NCBI RefSeq assembly: GCF_020171725.1
Contig: NZ_JAIVAJ010000010.1
Span: 62,001 to 126,000, forward strand
Direction: 5' to 3'
From: Halobacillus litoralis
GTDB taxonomy: Bacteria; Bacillota; Bacilli; Bacillales; Halobacillaceae
Length of the DNA: 64,000 nt
Both the position numbers and the translations under genes were made by a program. The notes below the pieces were generated by a model. That model had not been told where the DNA came from. It did not search any database and saw nothing but the letters and a program-made list of their open reading frames with translations. The stretch's first letter is position 1. Every line of letters begins with the position of its first letter. Positions 10,592 through 19,111 of this stretch are shown piece after piece.

Positions 10592-10607
10592 TAATTTTAC
10601 CGAGTAA
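10592..10607 (+). promoter_or_regulatory. Second copy of the ArsR-type operator, before the MFS gene
   Basis: TAATTTTACCGAGTAA is identical over 16 bases to 9923-9938 and lies 28 bases before the exporter start codon. Identity in two intergenic sites around one regulator supports a specific binding site. Confidence 0.75.
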
Positions 10608-10634
10608 TTTTTTTATGAAAAGGGGATAAGGTCT

Positions 10635-11936
10635 ATGGAAAATGCTAAACAGTTGGAATCCGTCGAAACGCCTTTGTTCAAGTCGAAATCCTTCGTTCTT
10701 CTCTGGGTGGCAACGGTCGTCTCGAGCTTGAGTATGTCGATGTTTATGTTCATCCAGTCCTGGTATGTGGTGGAGGGGCTCGGGCTTGAGGCGGCTCTCG
10801 GGATTGTCTTGATTTGTTTAACCACTTCCCGCATGATCTCCATGGTTGCAGGAGGCGTGCTCGCCGATCGGAACAGACAGACGAAGATGATGTTCCTGTC
10901 TGATTTCTCAAGAGGTGTGCTGGCCATCGTTCTTGCGCTGCTCTTCTTCATGACGGAAGTTCCGGTCTGGGTGCTTGCCATCAATGCCGCTTTCTTCGGG
11001 ATTTTCGGTGGGTTGTTCGAACCGGCACGTGACTCTCTCTTGCCGAAGGTTGTGCACAAGGATCAGTTGACGCGAGCGAACTCCACCATCCAAGGTGCGA
11101 TCCAAGTCGCTTTGTTTTCTGGTCCGCTTCTCGCAGGTGTCCTCCTCAGCTTTGTCGGGTACAGCATCCTTTTCCTGATCATCAGTTTTTGCTTATTTGT
11201 AGCAGGAGTCGGTGTCCTTTTTGTGAAAAAAAGAGAAGAAGAGGAGCGGGAAGCTGCACAGACCGCTTTCAAAGATCAATTGAAGGAGGGATTCCAATAC
11301 ACGTGGAATTCACCGCTGATCAAAGCCTTGTTCATCATCACAATCATCGTCAACTTCTTCATTTCCGGTCCGTTAATGATGGGGCTGCCGATTTTTGTGG
11401 AAGGGATCCTGAATGGCTCATCGATTGATTTCAGCTTTGTTCAAGGCGGACTCACCCTCGGCATGATTGTTGGTTCCATCATCATCGGAATCATCAATTT
11501 GAAGAAAAAAAGAGGAGCCTATGCGCTGTACCTCATCGGTCTTCAAGGCATCGGCATGATTGTTTTCAGTCAGTCACAGTCCGTTTGGATGGCTGTTCTA
11601 ATCATCTTATTCGTTGGAATGATCAACCCTGCTGTGAACATTCCGCTTATTTCGATGATTCAGTCCTACTCAGATGAAGATAAGGTGGGGAGGGTCATGA
11701 GCTTGATCCGAACGGGATCGCTCGGATTGATTCCGCTCTCGTACGCGGTTACGTCGTTTATTCTGAGCTTTGGGGTGTCGATCGATGTCATTATGATTGT
11801 AGCGGCTGTTCCTTTGATGGTAAGTGTTGCTGTGTTGTATGTAGCTTTCCCGGTTTTAAGAACAGCGGATTTAAAAAAAGAACCGCCAGAGTTTAATCCT
11901 CTGACGGTTCTATCTCACTATTCCTGCTTCAAATAA
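10635..11936 (+). CDS. MFS transporter, EntS-like drug/siderophore exporter
   Basis: A 433-residue integral membrane protein with about 12 predicted segments in two bundles and a charged central loop (KKREEEEREAAQ near residue 200). The loop 2-3 motif reads GGVLADRNRQTK near residue 78, and FEPARDSLLPKVV near 140 is typical of the MFS_3 group. Substrate cannot be told from sequence. It is likely induced when the adjacent ArsR-type repressor releases its operator. The last 20 codons overlap the terminator of the convergent cydB gene, and the stop lies 19 bases inside cydB. Confidence 0.88.
   Translation: MENAKQLESVETPLFKSKSFVLLWVATVVSSLSMSMFMFIQSWYVVEGLGLEAALGIVLICLTTSRMISMVAGGVLADRNRQTKMMFLSDFSRGVLAIVLALLFFMTEVPVWVLAINAAFFGIFGGLFEPARDSLLPKVVHKDQLTRANSTIQGAIQVALFSGPLLAGVLLSFVGYSILFLIISFCLFVAGVGVLFVKKREEEEREAAQTAFKDQLKEGFQYTWNSPLIKALFIITIIVNFFISGPLMMGLPIFVEGILNGSSIDFSFVQGGLTLGMIVGSIIIGIINLKKKRGAYALYLIGLQGIGMIVFSQSQSVWMAVLIILFVGMINPAVNIPLISMIQSYSDEDKVGRVMSLIRTGSLGLIPLSYAVTSFILSFGVSIDVIMIVAAVPLMVSVAVLYVAFPVLRTADLKKEPPEFNPLTVLSHYSCFK
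11879..11911 (-). terminator. Terminator of cydAB, embedded in the MFS coding sequence
   Basis: AGAACCG-CAGAG and CTCTG-CGGTTCT form a 13-bp stem with one G-U pair. On the minus strand it starts six bases after the cydB stop and is followed by seven T. It encodes the C-terminal residues EPPEFNPLTVL of the opposing exporter. Confidence 0.8.
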
Positions 11937-12940
11937 CGTCTGTCTTTCAAGAACAGCTTCCAGAATAAAATGAATCCTGGAATCAAGATCCCGAATCCGA
12001 CTGCGTAGACGATGAGCATCATGTAGAAGTTGGCGTTCGTGAATCCTTCTTCCACCGTCAAGTCAGGATACACGAGGTATGGAAGGTGTGCGGATCCATA
12101 GGCATAGATGGCGAGTCCGTATTGAATGATAATCGCGACGACAGCTAAGCGTGCGAATCCGCGCTGGCCGTTGCTCCGTTTGATAAACAAAGCTCCGTAT
12201 CCAATCAGGAAGAAGACGACCGACAGCCCGAACCAGAGCCAGTTCGCTTCAATGTTTTCTACGATCCATTGAGCTTCCTCGGGGAAAGTCCCGATCGTCA
12301 AAACGGCGATCAGGATGGAAACGGGACCGAGCCAGGTGGCGTGTTTCCGGAAGGTGTGGTAAGCCTTCCAGTTTTCCGCTTCTTTGGCATAGTCCATCAG
12401 AAACACGGCTGAAATGAACAGCTCTGTCGATAATCCGAATGCGACGTGCATATAAAGTGTCGGGTGGGTTAAGAGTTCCTGGTATTCGAGTCTTGGGTAC
12501 TCATTTTCAAAGTTCACGAACCCTCCGAGCGTAATCGGCAGAATACTGACGAGTAAGGCCGGGAGGAGCAGCCCGGTGATACCGGAAGTCACGAGCAGCA
12601 CGTTCCGGAACCGGTTCGCATGGTGTTCGAAAACCATAAACGTTGTGCGGACGGTCAATAGGAAAATACCGAGCGCTACAGGTACCAAGAGAATACTTGC
12701 GAGCAGGGTGGTGGCAAACGGGAAAAAGGTGATGACCGAAACGACGAGAATGACCATGAACACGTTCGTGATCTCCCAGGCAGGGGAGAGGAAGCGGTTC
12801 GCAATGATCGAAGCATTCGTCTGATTGTTTTTTCCATAAACCATGCCCCAGAATCCGGCGCCGAAGTCGAGAGAACCGAGCATGGCATAGACAAACAGCA
12901 GGCTCCAAAGAATGGTGATGGCTAAAGAGGATGCTTCCAT
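11918..12940 (-). CDS. cydB: Cytochrome bd oxidase subunit II
   Basis: A 340-residue membrane subunit of the bd-type quinol oxidase, close to family length, with eight to nine hydrophobic segments. The N-terminal WSLLFVYAMLGSLDFGAGFW is typical of CydB. It follows cydA after two bases and is read from the same transcript. A terminator begins six bases after its stop. No cydCD genes follow, as they do in the B. subtilis cydABCD operon, so the arrangement is closer to ythAB. Confidence 0.95.
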   Translation of the reverse strand: MEASSLAITILWSLLFVYAMLGSLDFGAGFWGMVYGKNNQTNASIIANRFLSPAWEITNVFMVILVVSVITFFPFATTLLASILLVPVALGIFLLTVRTTFMVFEHHANRFRNVLLVTSGITGLLLPALLVSILPITLGGFVNFENEYPRLEYQELLTHPTLYMHVAFGLSTELFISAVFLMDYAKEAENWKAYHTFRKHATWLGPVSILIAVLTIGTFPEEAQWIVENIEANWLWFGLSVVFFLIGYGALFIKRSNGQRGFARLAVVAIIIQYGLAIYAYGSAHLPYLVYPDLTVEEGFTNANFYMMLIVYAVGFGILIPGFILFWKLFLKDRRYLKQE

Positions 12941-12942
12941 CG

Positions 12943-14274
12943 TCAGCTCTCTCCTTTCGCTAGATCATTACTGACAGGATTTCGTTTAAAGTAATACTTC
13001 AAAATAAATGCCGTCGCAAAGATCAACGTGACATACAGCGTAATAAACAGGATGAATAGGATGCCGACGCTGTTGGACCTCGTCGCAGCCTCACCCGTGC
13101 GGAGTACGTCTGTAATCGTCCACGGCTGCCTTCCGATACAGCTGAAGCACCAACCCGCTTCGATGCCGATCATCGCAAGCGGTCCTCCAACGACAAGCAG
13201 CGAAAGCAGCCATTGCGGGTACTCTTTTTTCAAAACGAGCTTCCAAAAGAGTGCGAACATCGCAACGACGATCAGAACGGATCCGATGCCGACCATAATA
13301 TTGAAGAGGATATGGACATACAATGGTGGCCACAGTTCTTCCGGCCATTCATTCAATCCTTTCACTTCCGTGTCGAATCGATCGGCTGCAAGGAAGCTGA
13401 GTGCATATGGGATCTCAATGGCGTATTTCACACGTTGGTCCTCGATTGATGCATATCCTCCGATGGACAATGGCGCATAGCGCGTCGTTTCAAACAGCCC
13501 TTCGGCGGCAGCCAGCTTCCTCGGGTTGTATTCGTGAAGCTTTTGAGCCGTCTCGTGTCCATTGATGGCTGTAGCCATTGACGTAATGAATCCGAAGTAC
13601 AGAGCGATTGTCAAAGCTTTCTTATGATAATTGCGCTCTTTCTCCGAAATGTTTTTTCTCATCAATCGAAGCGCCGCAATCGAAGCGATAATAAAGGCGA
13701 CAGTCATAAAAGCAGAGAACACGACGTGGAAAGCAGAAGTCACAAAGCTCGGGTTGAAAAAGGCTGCCCACGTATCCACGTCCGTAATGCCGCCATCCGG
13801 CGTCACCCTGAATCCTGCCGGTGTATTCATCCAGGCATGGACGTCTGTGATTAATACAGCGGATGCAATCGCACCCAACGCAACGGCTACGATACTGACA
13901 ATTCGAAGCTTAGGTGGGAGCCGATCGGCCGCATACAGATAAATCGACATAAACACAGCTTCAATTAGAAAAGCGAAGATCTCCATTTGGAACGGAAGGG
14001 CGATGACCTGTCCGACGATTTCCATGAAATTCGGAAACAGGAGCGAGATCATGACTCCGACAATCGTTCCTGATGCAATCGAGACGGCGAGGATAATCGC
14101 AAACCCTTTCGTCCAGCGACGAGCCATCAACGCGTAGTCGGAATCCTTTTTGATCAAATAAAGAACTTCAGCGATGATGATCATGACCGGAAGCCCGACG
14201 CCGATTGTGGCATAAATGATGTGGAACCCGAGCGAGGAACCGAATAGTGCCCGGGCCATAACGACAACGTCCAT
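12943..14274 (-). CDS. cydA: Cytochrome bd oxidase subunit I
   Basis: A 443-residue subunit carrying the haems of the bd oxidase, which reduces oxygen to water with electrons from quinol. Visible landmarks are MARALFGSSLGFHIIYAT with the N-terminal haem-ligand His near residue 18, QMEIFAFLIEAVFMSIYLY near 95, and the conserved GRQPW near 385. The loop between helices six and seven is short compared with the 520-residue E. coli type, marking a short-Q-loop enzyme, often called cyanide-insensitive. The ATG follows GGAGGTG. A dyad resembling Rex/FNR sites overlaps its promoter. Confidence 0.95.
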   Translation of the reverse strand: MDVVVMARALFGSSLGFHIIYATIGVGLPVMIIIAEVLYLIKKDSDYALMARRWTKGFAIILAVSIASGTIVGVMISLLFPNFMEIVGQVIALPFQMEIFAFLIEAVFMSIYLYAADRLPPKLRIVSIVAVALGAIASAVLITDVHAWMNTPAGFRVTPDGGITDVDTWAAFFNPSFVTSAFHVVFSAFMTVAFIIASIAALRLMRKNISEKERNYHKKALTIALYFGFITSMATAINGHETAQKLHEYNPRKLAAAEGLFETTRYAPLSIGGYASIEDQRVKYAIEIPYALSFLAADRFDTEVKGLNEWPEELWPPLYVHILFNIMVGIGSVLIVVAMFALFWKLVLKKEYPQWLLSLLVVGGPLAMIGIEAGWCFSCIGRQPWTITDVLRTGEAATRSNSVGILFILFITLYVTLIFATAFILKYYFKRNPVSNDLAKGES

Positions 14275-14319
14275 ATATGTACACCTCCAATTAACGATAT
14301 TTTTTCCATTGGTGGCGTA

Positions 14320-14353
14320 CTTATACAGACGATGTGTTATTTGGTTAACACAT
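14320..14353 (-). promoter_or_regulatory. cydAB promoter with overlapping Rex/FNR-like dyad
   Basis: On the minus strand TTAACC and TATAAG (14320-14325) are 17 bases apart. The perfect inverted repeat ATGTGTTA-N6-TAACACAT (14332-14353) covers the -35 element. TGTG-CACA dyads are typical of Rex and CRP/FNR regulators; overlap with the promoter suggests repression, as Rex does at cyd in B. subtilis. The identity of the regulator is inferred. Confidence 0.55.
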
Positions 14354-14364
14354 GCTGCGAGTGT

Positions 14365-15126
14365 TTAGTTTTTTTGACTCAACACGACCCATTCATCGAT
14401 GGAGAAGGAGGTGAGCGAATCGTCATATTGAAAATAAGTATGTTGTTCGGGTGATGCTTGCTTGAAGTATTCATCAATCGCTTTTTGCTGATCCGTATCA
14501 TCCTGCGTCCGCTCAAGCCAGTCTCGATAGGGGAGTTTCTTCTTGCGTGTTTCGCTCCTTACAATAGGAAGTTGGTCGTCCCGCAGCAGCTTCTCCCACT
14601 CAGATATCTTAAGAGCACGGACATGGCTCGAGTCGCGCATTTTTTCGAATGTATTATAGAAGGTATCCAATTCATCCTTCTCAGGGGCAACGTTGTCGAT
14701 GAGTAGAAATTTCCCCTTCGGCCTCAATACGCGGCTCACTTCTTGGATGAAGGCCGACGGGTTCGGAAAGTGATGAGCGGCAATCCGGCATGTCACGACG
14801 TCAAACGTCTCGTCGATGAAGGGAAGCTCTTCCGCATCCGCTACGACATAGTGAATGTTCGACTGATCTTGAAGGTGGCGGGCCGTGTTCTGCAGCATGT
14901 CTTTCGTTAAATCCGTCGCAAACACCATGCCGGCAGAACGGCTGAGTTCCTTCGCCACGTGGCCTCCACCCGTCGCAATATCAAGCGCCTTCCATGAAGG
15001 TTGGGGCTGGAGCCACGCTGTCACTTGTTCGAGATCCGACTTGCTGCGATGCGTCGAACTCGTCACGTACGCTTCTTTATTTTTCGAAAACGTCTGTCGC
15101 ACCTTGTTCTTCTGTTCATCTGTCAT
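14365..15126 (-). CDS. Class I SAM-dependent methyltransferase
   Basis: About 253 residues with a Rossmann-type methyltransferase fold: LDIATGGGHVAKEL near residue 48 is motif I, VVADAEELPFIDETFDVV near 95 spans motifs II and IV, and VLRPKGKFLLID near 140 is motif VI. It resembles UbiE/YcgJ-type enzymes acting on small molecules; substrate unknown. The start is placed at 15126, where AAAGGAGG precedes ATG; an ATG eight codons earlier would swallow that ribosome site. It is read in the same direction as cydAB, 90 bases ahead, but the cyd promoter in between suggests separate control. Confidence 0.88.
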   Translation of the reverse strand: MTDEQKNKVRQTFSKNKEAYVTSSTHRSKSDLEQVTAWLQPQPSWKALDIATGGGHVAKELSRSAGMVFATDLTKDMLQNTARHLQDQSNIHYVVADAEELPFIDETFDVVTCRIAAHHFPNPSAFIQEVSRVLRPKGKFLLIDNVAPEKDELDTFYNTFEKMRDSSHVRALKISEWEKLLRDDQLPIVRSETRKKKLPYRDWLERTQDDTDQQKAIDEYFKQASPEQHTYFQYDDSLTSFSIDEWVVLSQKN

Positions 15127-15190
15127 CGAACGTCCTCCTTTTTCTTCCATTATAACGTGAGCCGGTTGTCGAATGCCCGCAGAAAGAAGG

Positions 15191-15330
15191 AACGCGCCCG
15201 ACTGCTAGAGAATCACGCTCAAATCGAGAAAGTCGCGCCCAGCCGTGTGGAAATCGCGCTCAAACTGAGAAAGTCGCGCCCGCCGTGTGGAAATCGCGCT
15301 CAATCCGGAAAAGCCGCGCCCAGCCCCGTG
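15191..15330. repeat. Degenerate tandem repeat of about 40 bases
   Basis: Three adjoining units at 15211-15251, 15252-15291 and 15292-15330 share the pattern AATCGCGCTCAA-N4-GAAAG and CGCGCCC-GCC-GTG, with traces on both sides. The block is GC-rich compared with its surroundings and lies between the methyltransferase start and the ileS promoter. An open frame crosses it but has no ribosome site. Similar short repeats between genes are common in Bacillaceae; function unknown. Confidence 0.75.
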
Positions 15331-15409
15331 AATCCCGAACCCCAAATGAGAGAAATCTTCAATCAAAGGTATAAACCGACAGATTTCCGGATAGGATGGT
15401 AACAAGTTT

Positions 15410-15438
15410 TTGACAACTGGAACATTTCATTATAAGAT
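15410..15438 (+). promoter_or_regulatory. ileS promoter
   Basis: TTGACA (15410-15415) and TAAGAT (15433-15438) lie 17 bases apart, just before the T-box leader. Confidence 0.8.
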
Positions 15439-15444
15439 ATGAAG

Positions 15445-15702
15445 AAACTACGTATCGATTCGTTGACGAGAAGAGTAGGCGATCCGTTCTGTCCTCAGAG
15501 AGTCACCATTTTGCTGGAAGGTGACGGCAGTTGTTTGGCTGAAGATCATCTCCGAGAAGTTCCCCTGAAAGAGTGACGAGTAGGGAGAGCCGGCAGCGGC
15601 CGTTATCCGTTTTTGCAAAGAGCCGTGCATCTGCACGGAATCTGGGTGGTACCGCGGAAGTAGAATCCGTCCCTGACATATGTTCAGGGGCGGATTTTTT
15701 GT
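15445..15702 (+). ncRNA. T-box leader of ileS with antiterminator and terminator
   Basis: The T-box sequence GGGTGGTACCGCGG is at 15644-15657, preceded by the CCGTGC/GCACGG hairpin. Stem I elements AGAGAG, GCTGGAAGG and GGTGACGG are at 15514-15534. The likely specifier is ATC at 15545-15547, after GAAG and before A, which matches isoleucine. The terminator AATCCGTCCCTGA with its inverted partner occupies 15664-15696, followed by six T. Uncharged tRNA-Ile binding should favour antitermination and raise ileS expression. Confidence 0.95.
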
Positions 15703-15743
15703 TTTTGGTATAGAAAAAAATAAAAGGGTAAGAGGTGGAAGTA

Positions 15744-18700
15744 ATGCGCAGTGTGAACACGAAAGAAGCGGCTTTAGACCGCGAGAATCGCGTGAAGGAT
15801 TACTGGAACGCAGAGAATGTCTTCCGTCGCTCGATGAACGAGCGCGAGGGCGCCGAAACATTTGTATTTTATGAAGGACCTCCGACAGCGAATGGTCTAC
15901 CGCACGCGGGTCACGTTCTGGGCCGCGTCATCAAGGACTTTGTCGGTCGTTATAAAACGATGCAGGGCTATCAAGTGCTTCGTAAGGGTGGCTGGGATAC
16001 ACACGGCCTTCCGGTTGAGCTTGAAGTCGAGAAGCAGCTTGGCATTTCCGGTAAGCAGGAAATCGAAGAGTATGGTGTCGAGAAGTTTATCGAGAAGTGT
16101 AAAGAAAGTGTCTTCAATTATGAAAAAGAGTGGCGTGAATTCACGGAATCGATCGGGTACTGGCTCGACATGGATGATCCGTATGTGACGCTTCAAAACC
16201 GTTATATCGAGAGTGTCTGGTACATCTTAAGTGACCTGCACAAGCGTGATCTTCTTTCGAAAGGTCACCGCGTTACGCCTTACTGCCCGAGCTGTCAGAC
16301 GACACTGAGCTCACACGAAGTGGCTCAAGGCTATGAGGACGTCAAAGACCTTTCCGCAACAGCGAAGTTCAAAGTGAAAGGCACAGAAAATGAATTCTTC
16401 CTAGGCTGGACGACAACACCGTGGACACTTCCGGCAAACGTAACACTAGCTGTCCACTCTGATCTTGATTACATCAAGGCGAAGAAAGACGGAGAAGTGT
16501 ACATCGTAGCGGAGGCTCTTGCTGAGAAGAACCTTGGCGAAGAGTACGAAGTCGTTTCCCGTCATAAAGGAAGCGAGTTCAAGAATGTCGAGTACGAAGC
16601 ACCATTCCCATACGTGAAGCCTGAGCGCGGTCACTTCGTTGTTGAAGCGGACTTCGTTAACGCTGAGAGCGGTACAGGTGTCGTACACATCGCACCTGCT
16701 TACGGTGAAGATGACTACAACCTTGTGAAAGAACACAACCTTTCCTTCTTCAACGTTGTAGATGGCAAAGGTCAATATACAGAGGATATCCCTCCATTCG
16801 CAGGTCGCTTCGTCAAAGACTGTGACGTCGATATCGTGAAGTACCTGGCCAATGAAGGTCTCCTTTTCCATAAAGAGAAATACGAGCACAGCTACCCGCA
16901 CTGCTGGCGTTGTGACTCTCCACTCTTGTATTACGCAATCGAGAGCTGGTTCATCAAGACTACATCCCTTAAGGATCAATTCCTTGAAAATAACCAACAG
17001 GTGGAGTGGCACCCAGGCCACATCAAGGACGGCCGTTTCGGTAACTTCCTTGAGAACATGGTCGACTGGAACATCGGACGTAACCGCTTCTGGGGTACGC
17101 CGCTGCCAATCTGGATCTGTGATTCCTGTGATCACCAATACGCACCGCACAGCCAGGCTGATCTTCAAGAAAAAGCGATCGGTGATATCGGCGATGTGGA
17201 ACTGCACAAGCCGTATGTCGACCGCGTACAGCTGAAGTGTGAGAAGTGTGAAGGAACGATGGAGCGCGTGCCTGAGGTCATCGACGTATGGTTCGATAGT
17301 GGATCCATGCCGTTCGCTCAGCAGCACTATCCATTCGAAAATAAAGATCAGTTTGAAAAACAATTCCCTGCAGATGTCATCTGTGAAGGAATCGACCAGA
17401 CGCGCGGATGGTTCTACAGCCTGCTTGCTGTTTCGACACTATTTACAGGTAAAGTGCCATACAAACGCGTGCTGTCTACAGGGCACATCCTGGACGAAGA
17501 AGGACGTAAGATGTCCAAGAGTAAAGGAAATGCGCTGAATCCGACGGACCTTGTCAGCAAATTCGGTGCCGATGCCTTCCGTTGGGCTCTTCTTGCCGAC
17601 AGTGCGCCTTGGAACAACAAGCGTTTCTCTGAGCGCGTCGTGATCGAAGCGAAGTCGAAAGTCATCGACACGCTTGTGAACACGCACGGTTTCTATACGC
17701 TTTACGCGAACATCGACGGATACGAATTCGATCCGAACGATGCAGGGGAGAAGACGCTGCTTGACCGCTGGGTTCTTTCCCGCCTGAACAGTGTTACAGC
17801 TGTTGTAGAAGAAGCACTGAACGACTACGACTTCACGAAAGCAGCGAAGGCTCTTGAGAAGTATGTCGATGAGTTGAGTAACTGGTACATCCGTCGTTCT
17901 CGTGATCGTTTCTGGGAAGAGGGCATGACGGAGTCTAAGAAAGCCGCTTACCACACGCTTCACGAAGTGCTGACAGGCTTAAGCCAGCTGATGGCGCCTT
18001 ATACACCGTTCCTTGCAGACGACATCTATCACAACTTGACGGGTCAAAGCGTGCACTTGGCGTTCTTCCCGAAAGTCGATGATCAACTGGTCGATAAGCA
18101 GTTGGAACAAGATATGGACGCTGTCCTGCAAGTCGTTGAGCTTGCGCGTGGCGTACGTAACACAGAAGAAATCAAGACGAAGCAGCCACTTGCTGAGCTG
18201 ACTGTCATCCCAGTGAACCCAGAGCAAGGCAAAGCGATGGAAAAATACAGCTCGATCATCCGTGACGAGATCAACGTCAAAGAAGTTGTCGTAAAACAGT
18301 CTTCTGATGACCTTGTCCGCTACGAAGTGAAGCTGAACTTCCGCGCAGCCGGTCCGGTTCTTGGTAAGAACGTCGGTGTAGCGAAAGGCTATCTTGAAAA
18401 GCTTTCTGACGAAGAAGCGGCTCAAGTCGTCCAAAACGAAAAAGCTGTCGTACCAACAGCAGACGGGGACGTCGAAGTCCCACTCGATCTCCTGAACATC
18501 GAGCGCGTAGCTGATGCCGGACTATCCATGGGATCCAACCAGGACTTCCACGTCGTATTGGATACGAACATCACAGAAGAACTTCGCCTTGAAGGTCTTG
18601 CCCGTGAAGTGATCCGCGCCATCCAGGACGATCGTAAACAACAAGACCTGCCAATCGACCTCCGCGTCGACATCACGCTGACGGGTGATGACGATGTGAA

Positions 18701-18833
18701 ACAGGCGATCGAGCAGAATGAATCTCTAATCCGTGAAAATGTTCTCGTGAACAACCTGACTGTAGGGGAAGCGGAAGAAATGAAAGAGTTTACGGTTGGA
18801 GATAGTGTTGTGAAGGTAGCATTGCAGAAATAA
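15744..18833 (+). CDS. ileS: Isoleucyl-tRNA synthetase, eukaryote-like type (IleRS2)
   Basis: A 1,029-residue class I synthetase charging tRNA-Ile. The HIGH motif reads GLPHAGH near residue 54 and the KMSKS loop reads KMSKSKGN near 594. The editing domain lies between ([12 protein letters not shown] near 225 is its threonine-rich peptide). The N-terminal block [17 protein letters not shown], the length above 1,000 residues and the C-terminal extension mark the type-2 form, which is known to resist mupirocin, rather than the roughly 920-residue IleRS1 of B. subtilis. The ATG at 15744 follows AGAGGTGG; the GTG nine bases earlier overlaps that site. Regulated by the T-box leader. Confidence 0.95.
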   Translation: MRSVNTKEAALDRENRVKDYWNAENVFRRSMNEREGAETFVFYEGPPTANGLPHAGHVLGRVIKDFVGRYKTMQGYQVLRKGGWDTHGLPVELEVEKQLGISGKQEIEEYGVEKFIEKCKESVFNYEKEWREFTESIGYWLDMDDPYVTLQNRYIESVWYILSDLHKRDLLSKGHRVTPYCPSCQTTLSSHEVAQGYEDVKDLSATAKFKVKGTENEFFLGWTTTPWTLPANVTLAVHSDLDYIKAKKDGEVYIVAEALAEKNLGEEYEVVSRHKGSEFKNVEYEAPFPYVKPERGHFVVEADFVNAESGTGVVHIAPAYGEDDYNLVKEHNLSFFNVVDGKGQYTEDIPPFAGRFVKDCDVDIVKYLANEGLLFHKEKYEHSYPHCWRCDSPLLYYAIESWFIKTTSLKDQFLENNQQVEWHPGHIKDGRFGNFLENMVDWNIGRNRFWGTPLPIWICDSCDHQYAPHSQADLQEKAIGDIGDVELHKPYVDRVQLKCEKCEGTMERVPEVIDVWFDSGSMPFAQQHYPFENKDQFEKQFPADVICEGIDQTRGWFYSLLAVSTLFTGKVPYKRVLSTGHILDEEGRKMSKSKGNALNPTDLVSKFGADAFRWALLADSAPWNNKRFSERVVIEAKSKVIDTLVNTHGFYTLYANIDGYEFDPNDAGEKTLLDRWVLSRLNSVTAVVEEALNDYDFTKAAKALEKYVDELSNWYIRRSRDRFWEEGMTESKKAAYHTLHEVLTGLSQLMAPYTPFLADDIYHNLTGQSVHLAFFPKVDDQLVDKQLEQDMDAVLQVVELARGVRNTEEIKTKQPLAELTVIPVNPEQGKAMEKYSSIIRDEINVKEVVVKQSSDDLVRYEVKLNFRAAGPVLGKNVGVAKGYLEKLSDEEAAQVVQNEKAVVPTADGDVEVPLDLLNIERVADAGLSMGSNQDFHVVLDTNITEELRLEGLAREVIRAIQDDRKQQDLPIDLRVDITLTGDDDVKQAIEQNESLIRENVLVNNLTVGEAEEMKEFTVGDSVVKVALQK

Positions 18834-18847
18834 ATAAAAGTAATAAA

Positions 18848-18888
18848 TAGGCCTGAGCAGATTAATCTGCTCAGGCCTATTTTTTTTA
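18848..18888 (+). terminator. ileS terminator
   Basis: A perfect 15-bp inverted repeat starting AGGCCTGAGCAGATT is followed by eight T, 15 bases after the ileS stop. The 220 AT-rich bases that follow, up to 19111, hold no gene or clear signal apart from the ribosome site AAGGAGG of the next gene. Confidence 0.92.
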
Positions 18889-19111
18889 ATAGCTACTTGA
18901 TTGTTCAATAATATCTGCATTGAAAGCAGTCCTGTCCAATGTGCCCACCAACTTACCATACTTCTCTAGTTAAAAAATTTCATTCTCCGGTCTATTATAT
19001 GTTTGATGATTTGCTATTAATTATAGACCATTAAATTTTTATTGGTTTTCAGAACTTGATTGTTTACAAAAAAATGTTGTAAATGTAATATGATTATAAA
19101 GGAGGGGTTTT

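Noticed and set aside
15205..15405. Short protein encoded across the tandem repeat
   Set aside because: The frame is open on both strands because of the repeat, and no ribosome site precedes it.
16446..17363. Minus-strand open frame of 305 codons inside ileS
   Set aside because: It is fully overlapped by the well-supported ileS gene, has no ribosome site and no protein-like motifs; it follows from codon bias of ileS.
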